From: Pyrenula massariospora
Lineage: Eukaryota > Ascomycota > Eurotiomycetes > Pyrenulales > Pyrenulaceae
Length of the DNA stretch: 64,000 nucleotides
Assembly: GCA_021030905.1 (NCBI GenBank)
Contig: JAGFMI010000010.1
Span: 248,001-312,000, forward strand
Direction of reading: 5' to 3'
In this document: one piece after another, positions 58,953-64,000 of the stretch
Layout: each line of letters opens with the position of its first letter
How positions within the stretch are numbered: the stretch's first letter is position 1
Program-made: the position numbers and the translations under genes
Notes under the pieces: generated by a model
What the model saw: the letters and a program-made list of their open reading frames with translations, nothing else
What the model was told of the DNA's origin: nothing
Database searches by the model: none

Positions 58953-60466
58953 TCACGTATACCACGTCGGCTCCGGCACCTCCCCCAACAACACAAACCT
59001 CCCCAACTCACTCTCCTTGTACGCCACCGGATCATGCAGCGTATGCGTCCTCACATCCCTCCAGAACCGATCCAACCCCACCGTACTCGCAGTCGCCCTC
59101 GACCCCGTCACCTCAAACACACCCCCCGCCACCCTTAGCGCCGTATCCGTCGCCACCACCTTCACGCTCGCCACCACCTCCGCGGCCTCGCCCCTCTGCC
59201 GCGCCGTCAGATCCCGCGCCGCCGCGTGCTGCGTGTAGATATCGGCGATGACCCTGCCCGCCTGGTCCGCGAGCGCGGTGGCGGCGAGGAGGTGCGCGTG
59301 GAAGGAGCCGTAGCGCGCGAGGATGTAGTGTTCGTCGGTGGGGGAGGGCTTCTTGTCGCCGCCGACGACGAAGGGCCAGGCGCGGGTGCTCTTCACGGTG
59401 TAGGCGGCGGCGTAGGAGAGGGAGCCGAGGGCGATGCCGAGGTAGAAGTTGGAGAAGACGAGCTGGATGGTGGGGAGGAGCAGGGTGGCCCAGGGGATGG
59501 AGAGGATGTTGGGTAGGGGGGCTTTGGTGGTGGGGTCCCAGCCCAGTGCGTCGCTCCAGGGGACGCGGACGTTGTTGATGCCGACGCTACCGGACTCGGT
59601 GAGGCGGAGGCCGATGTTGTGCCAGTTGTGCTGTTGAAGGGGGTGGAGGTCTTAGTGGCGTAACTTGGAAGGTGGAGAGGGGAGGGACGAGGACTCTTGC
59701 CTTGAAGTCAATGCCAGGTTGCTGAGTGGGCGCAAAAGCGAAAATGTGCGAGTCTGTTCCTTCGTAGACACCTTCGAGAACGGTGAGGTCGCTGACCACA
59801 CCGCCAGTATTGAAGTTTTTGAAGCCCTGCCACGCATATTAGAAGGGATACTAATATATGTGTTAGGAGCGCAGACGTTAAACACAATTTCACCGCCATC
59901 GGATTTGATTACAAGATCGCTATCACGAGGATTGACAGCTCCTAGAGCTAGTTAGTCAAAGTACCATCTACAGATGACCATGGTGTTGTCCCTCCTATGA
60001 AGTAATTGTTCTTGATGATGAGTTCCTGGAAACGGTCCTTCTGCTCATCTGTGCCAACAACGTTCGCCGTCCAAGACCATAGTAGATGATAACCAAGAAG
60101 CATTCCAATGGACCTGCTGATGTCAATCTACCCACTCAATTTTCTACGGCGGGGAAGAACAGACCCATCCCCTTTCGCAACTTCACGAATGACCCTATAG
60201 CCCACTTCCCATGTCTGTCCACCTCCACCAAAGGTCTTTGGACCAAGCACACGCAGAAGACCAGACGATTTCAGCAGAGATACTTCTGCATACGGCACCT
60301 TCTCCTCTTTATCACGAACGACAACGTCCTCCGCCAAGATACTAGCTACTTTGGCGGCACGCTCGATCCACCCATCGCTGTCTGATGGGAGAGGAGCACT
60401 GTCAAAGGTCTGATGGTGAAGGTTGTAGACCGTCGGGTCTGTTCGAGCCGGTTGCAGGTTCGACAT
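58953..60466 (-). CDS. DszC/SfnB-like acyl-CoA dehydrogenase-type monooxygenase, 430 aa
   Basis: Five exons (60466-60165, 60113-59992, 59941-59877, 59826-59701, 59630-58953) sum to 1293 nt. The fold is that of flavin-dependent acyl-CoA dehydrogenases used as monooxygenases (DszC, SfnB): PYAEVSLLKSSGLLRVLGP, REVAKGDGS, MLLGYHLLWSW, GGAVNPRDSDL, FNGFKNFNTGG, and RVAGGVFEVTGSRAT near the end. Such enzymes use reduced flavin and oxygen on sulfur or nitrogen compounds; the substrate is unknown. I chose the ATG at 60466 over an upstream GTG. Intron 4 (59631-59700) uses GC..AG. Intron 2 (59942-59991) starts with GG where GT is expected, although its length, branch site (ACTAAC) and acceptor are normal and reading through meets a stop. 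The gene may thus be damaged or the base misread. Confidence 0.75.
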
Positions 60467-61219
60467 TGAGGTGCTGTTGAAGATGAGAGTAGAGCTCACG
60501 ACAAGGTCCGTCTCTGTTGCTTGGTGAAAGGTAGAACCGGGGTCAAGACGGATGATGTAATAGCCTGATTGAGGCTATTGTGTAAGTCATGGAAAAGATT
60601 GCTAGAGCTTTCCGCTGTCGTAAATATTTCGCACAGTGGTGTAATACCTGGCTTGCAGTTAGACCGGTCTCGACCCAATTGATCATCAGTCAAAGCGATA
60701 GGCAGCGCCCCAATTTGCAGATTTGGTCGCTGAATGGCGTGATTCGCCAGGTGGAGCCTGAGACTGCAGACTATTAGATCCACAACATGGATCAGTGAAG
60801 CAAGCTTGATACTACGAAATAGTGAAAGAATTGAGCTCTCAGTGCCGTCATGACGCACTCATGTTGGATCGCACCAGTACTGAACTACCCCGCGAAATAA
60901 GGCTGACTGAAGAAGCTGGAGGTGAGTTCCGGCTCCTCAACAAGATATACATCCCAACAGCGACTTCAATATTGGTAGCGGTGGCGAGAAGCTTAAACCC
61001 TCTTGCATGCAAGCATCAGCCGGCGAGCGGTCATAGTTCCGGCGGTCTCTAGACTCATACGATTCCAGTGTGGGTCGATCGCATAGAAATTGCAGGCACT
61101 CCAAGAGTGACTGCCATGATAAAGGGGTTTAGTACTTTATCGGCATAGCTGAGAGCTCAGAAGCCACTAGACTCGGTGCGCTATACACTGGATCAAGCCC
61201 TGCGAAAGGAGTCCTCAAT
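60467..61219. other. Intergenic region between monooxygenase and transporter genes
   Basis: The 5' flank of the monooxygenase gene and the 3' flank of the transporter gene. A 120-codon frame at 60496-60858 (minus) has no recognisable content. No RNA gene is seen. Confidence 0.4.
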
Positions 61220-62301
61220 CTAGCCAGATTTTTCTTTCCTGGAGAAGAAGCGGCTTGTGTCTCCCATTGGAAATGAAAACCCCAGGGCCTCCTGACACAT
61301 CAAGTTCGCCACGGTGTAGTAACCTAACATACCAGACGCAAACGCAAACGCACCCGCCGCTTTTTTCACTCCGACAGCAGCAGAGTTGTGACCGTCGGCG
61401 GCTGCAAGATAGTATGCTGCGACCAAAGTGAAAGCCATCTGAACGGTGAAGAAAATGCCGATGTAGACCACATTCCTAACTGCTGGTCAGCAAGTCCGGA
61501 ATCATTACTCAAGCAGGGCAGGTAAGGTGGCTGACTTACAGTGGTAATGAGCCGATCAGGAAAAATAGATTCCATACTGCCCACACTATATAGTTGGCCT
61601 GTTAGAACTGCTTACTCCAAATAAGCTTAGAATACGTACTTAACACCCAAAACCCCAAGGAATTGTTGTACGCGACAGTGTCACCTTTGTAGCTATCAAG
61701 AACCCCAAAGTAAGGTGTTATGATGGCGCCAAAGCCAGCATAAAATAGTCCAAACGCCGACAAGACGGTATAAGCATATGTGTTGCCAAGTACCAGTTCC
61801 CAGTTAGCGGAGACCACCATCCCAATACCTACATGCAGATCAGCAAATTAAGCGTACGATGCTGGAATTCTGCTCCTCCATTATCAGGAACTCACCAGCG
61901 ACGAAGAAAAAGTTTCCAATGAACACGTTCGTGATAGTCAGGTCCCGCCATTCCATCAAAGCCATTGAGAGTGTCGTTAAAGTCGTGGCAAATGCGCCAA
62001 TGGCAAGTGCGGTCTGCAAAGGAATATCCAAATTAACACTCTTCCATGAAGCTCAGTGGAGTAGTCTGTGTACCGGGCTCCCAAGCTGTGCCTTGGTCGT
62101 AATGGGGACAGGCACGTATGTTCTGAAAGCATGCTGCTCAGAGTTTGTGCGTTTTATCTCGAGCTCTCTAAGTATATCATGTTCGGATTTACCATTTATA
62201 TGAAAAGGAATAGGGTGGTTTCTGAACCTGTTCGGAATCTTTGGGGTGCGACATTGTGTACTATAAGTAGTGAAGAGCAGGCGATGGTCATCTATCATCA
62301 T
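61220..62301 (-). CDS. GPR1/FUN34/SatP-family acetate transporter, 278 aa
   Basis: Five exons (62301-62074, 62013-61896, 61828-61640, 61585-61540, 61475-61220) sum to 837 nt. Six membrane segments are predicted. Family motifs are clear: YVPVPITTKAQLGSP joins ALAIGAFATTLTTLSMAL across intron 1, then NVFIGNFFFVAG, NWELVLGNTYAYTVLSAFGL, FGAIITPYFGV, and MCQEALGFSFPMGDTSRFF. The protein should move acetate or small carboxylates at the plasma membrane. The ATG at 62301 opens the frame; a second ATG at 62254 lies in another frame (MSHPKDSEQ) that soon stops, so the N-terminal 50 residues are less certain. It is divergent from the reductase gene. Confidence 0.85.
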
Positions 62302-62842
62302 TGGAAAGGTTAGCCAACAATTATTGGTGTTGCGAGAAATCAGTTCAGACTGGTCATTTTATAAGAACCGTTGCAGAAAAGTAGTATCGCACTGTTGATG
62401 GTTCAATACCTGTTACGGTAATCTTACCAAACTTAGCTCTGGCTGGACCCTTGCACAATCCCATCGACCATCACGCAATTGTGACCATACCCCAGATGGC
62501 GTTCCTAGACAGCGGAGTCTTTTGCTTTCTTTTCCCCGCGGCAAGAGTACCGGGAGTAACGGTCAAAAGAATCCAGAACGGGCCTATCAATTCTCGTCAC
62601 GCCATTCTGTGGCAGGCTGATAACCTACCAAGCTTGATTGTTTTGCGTGAAAGCCCCTGCAGGCTGCATTTCTCAGATTTGATAAGCTCCCAGGCAATGC
62701 CAGCGACCTGGGTCTGCAGAGGCATCCCGCACGCTTGGTTCGATATGACATATGCCGTGTGGTCTGCATAATTGTCAAGGGACTGTCTGCGTAACGCCGT
62801 CACTTAGGCCATCGCAATCGTCATTGATCTTTTCTTTAAGTC
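62302..62842. promoter_or_regulatory. Shared 5' region of transporter and reductase genes
   Basis: 541 bp separate divergent start codons. A 106-codon frame at 62451-62771 (+) has no recognisable content. It should hold both promoters. Confidence 0.5.
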
Positions 62843-64000
62843 ATGGGAGACTGGAATGGTTTCTTAGATGATTCGGTGATGGGGTCACAGTTCACAAGAT
62901 TGCCAGTTGATATTTTTGAGAATCTCATCGCCCCTGAATCTCAGCAAGAAGTGCTGTTGATCGATGGTCGTGGCCAGAACTATCGGCTTGAGCCAAAACA
63001 CGAAATTCCAAGCTGTGCAAAGGATAACGAGATTCTGGTCAAAGTTAGAACCTTTCCTTCATGATTAGCATTCCCCTGACTGTGTACAGATCATTACTGT
63101 TGGATTAAATCCAATAGACTGGAAAGGACCGTGAGGCTGACATTTCCCACAACTTCATAGGATGGCTTTTAAGTGACACTAGTGATTACGGGTTCGGCCT
63201 TCCATCACTTCCATGGATAAATGGCAGAGATCTCGCCGGCGTCGTTATCCAGGCGTCAGCAAATCTACAAAGAATTAGAGTTGGCGACGTCGTGAGTATA
63301 CGATACCCCATGTCGCGGTCAAAGAAGGATACCAACAAGTTCAAACCAGATCCTGAGCCCATCTACAGATTATCGTGACATTCGCAAAGCTGCTTTCCAA
63401 GAGTATGCAATCACGACCGAGCACAACGCTGCGAGGGTGCCAAACAGCCTCCCAATACAGGACAGTGCGGTGGTTGGGGTCGCTTTTGTAGCAGCAGCCA
63501 TTGCACTTGGGATCAGTTTGGGTGTGAATTTCGAGCTTACAGCAGAGGCATTTCAAGGCCCCGACCTACTTCATCTTTGTCGACAGGCATCGCCAGATCT
63601 GTTCGCAGAAGACGTTCGGGGCGAGTGCTTGTATGGAATTGAAGAGAAAGAGAGGGCGAGGGGGGACGACTGGCTGGCAATATGGGGAGGTATGACACAA
63701 ATGTACAGCGTAGTTGAAGCATACTGACAAGTCTAAGCCTCCGCAGCTACAGGATTTGCTGCTCTCCAACTGGCCAAGCTCGCAAATATTCGAGTAATAT
63801 GCGTCGCTGATGTAGCTCGCCACGGAGAGAGGCTACTTGCAGCAGGGGCAGACCTTTTGGTTGACCGCCTAGATCCTGACCGAGCCGTCACAATCATCCG
63901 TAGCGTCACAAGAGGACGATTGCGATTTGGGTTGGACACGGTCGGTAAGGAGAGCGCGGCAAAGCTCCAGGAATGTTTGAGTCACCAGGAGGGTGGCTTT
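62843..64000 (+). CDS. Medium-chain reductase, trans-enoyl reductase type (partial)
   Basis: Five exons so far (62843-63043, 63090-63130, 63183-63295, 63369-63689, 63747 to the edge); the gene runs off the right end. Motifs follow the zinc-independent medium-chain dehydrogenase/reductase pattern of fungal enoyl reductases: GLNPIDWKGP, LPWINGRDLAGVV, IRVGDVV, YRDIRKAAFQEYAI, GDDWLAIWGATGFAALQLAK (NADPH-binding Rossmann start), and ICVADVARHGERLLAAGADL. Such enzymes reduce enoyl groups with NADPH, often beside polyketide synthases or as lone oxidoreductases. Usual length is about 370 residues, so roughly the last quarter is missing. Introns are 46-73 nt, all GT..AG. Confidence 0.8.

Overview
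The window looks like nuclear DNA of a filamentous ascomycete (Pezizomycotina). The signs are a Zn2Cys6/MHR transcription factor, HET-domain genes, NACHT-ankyrin and Clr5-ankyrin proteins, a DOMON-cytochrome b561 protein, and many 44-70 nt introns with CTRAC-type branch sites. I cannot name the species. Most genes were built by hand by joining open frames at GT..AG sites. In each multi-exon gene called complete, the exon lengths sum to a multiple of three.

Layout. 1-209: C-terminal end of an unknown gene. 459-2752 (-): Zn2Cys6 regulator, divergent from 3427-9025 (+), a 1799-aa DUF7708-NACHT-ankyrin protein of the fungal NLR type. 9590-11039 (-): secreted zinc metalloprotease of the aspzincin kind. 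12511-14320 (+): secreted Cys-containing protein. 15569-20297 (-): Clr5-ankyrin protein. 22133-24415 (-): HET protein. 25252-27597 (-): DUF3074/START-like protein. 29122-30165 (-): unknown Pro-rich protein. 30166-34506: 4.3 kb that is nearly gene-free. 34507-35979 (+): DOMON-cytochrome b561 protein. 36737-38171 (-): a second metalloprotease-like gene whose zinc motif is lost. 40298-42216 (-): DUF7580-type helical protein, divergent from 42651-45696 (+), a C2H2 zinc-finger protein.

46966-55246 holds the most unusual arrangement. A HET gene on the minus strand appears split into a C-terminal piece (46966-48288) and an N-terminal piece (about 54850-55246). Both break at the same LQEL codons, and the same 10 bp (AGTTCTTGCA) stands at each break. 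About 6.56 kb lies between them: a divergent pair of unrecognised genes (49539-51164 and 51737-53107) and the 3' half of a hAT transposon.

56338-58622 (-) is another HET gene. 58953-64000 is metabolic: a DszC-like flavin monooxygenase, a GPR1/FUN34/SatP-type acetate transporter, and a medium-chain reductase cut by the window edge.

Taken together, about 55 kb carries a full fungal NLR, a Clr5-ankyrin protein, two HET genes that look whole or nearly so, one split HET gene and a DUF7580 protein. This is an accessory neighbourhood rich in self/non-self recognition and cell-death genes, with secreted proteins between them. Roles are inferred from domain families, not from experiment.
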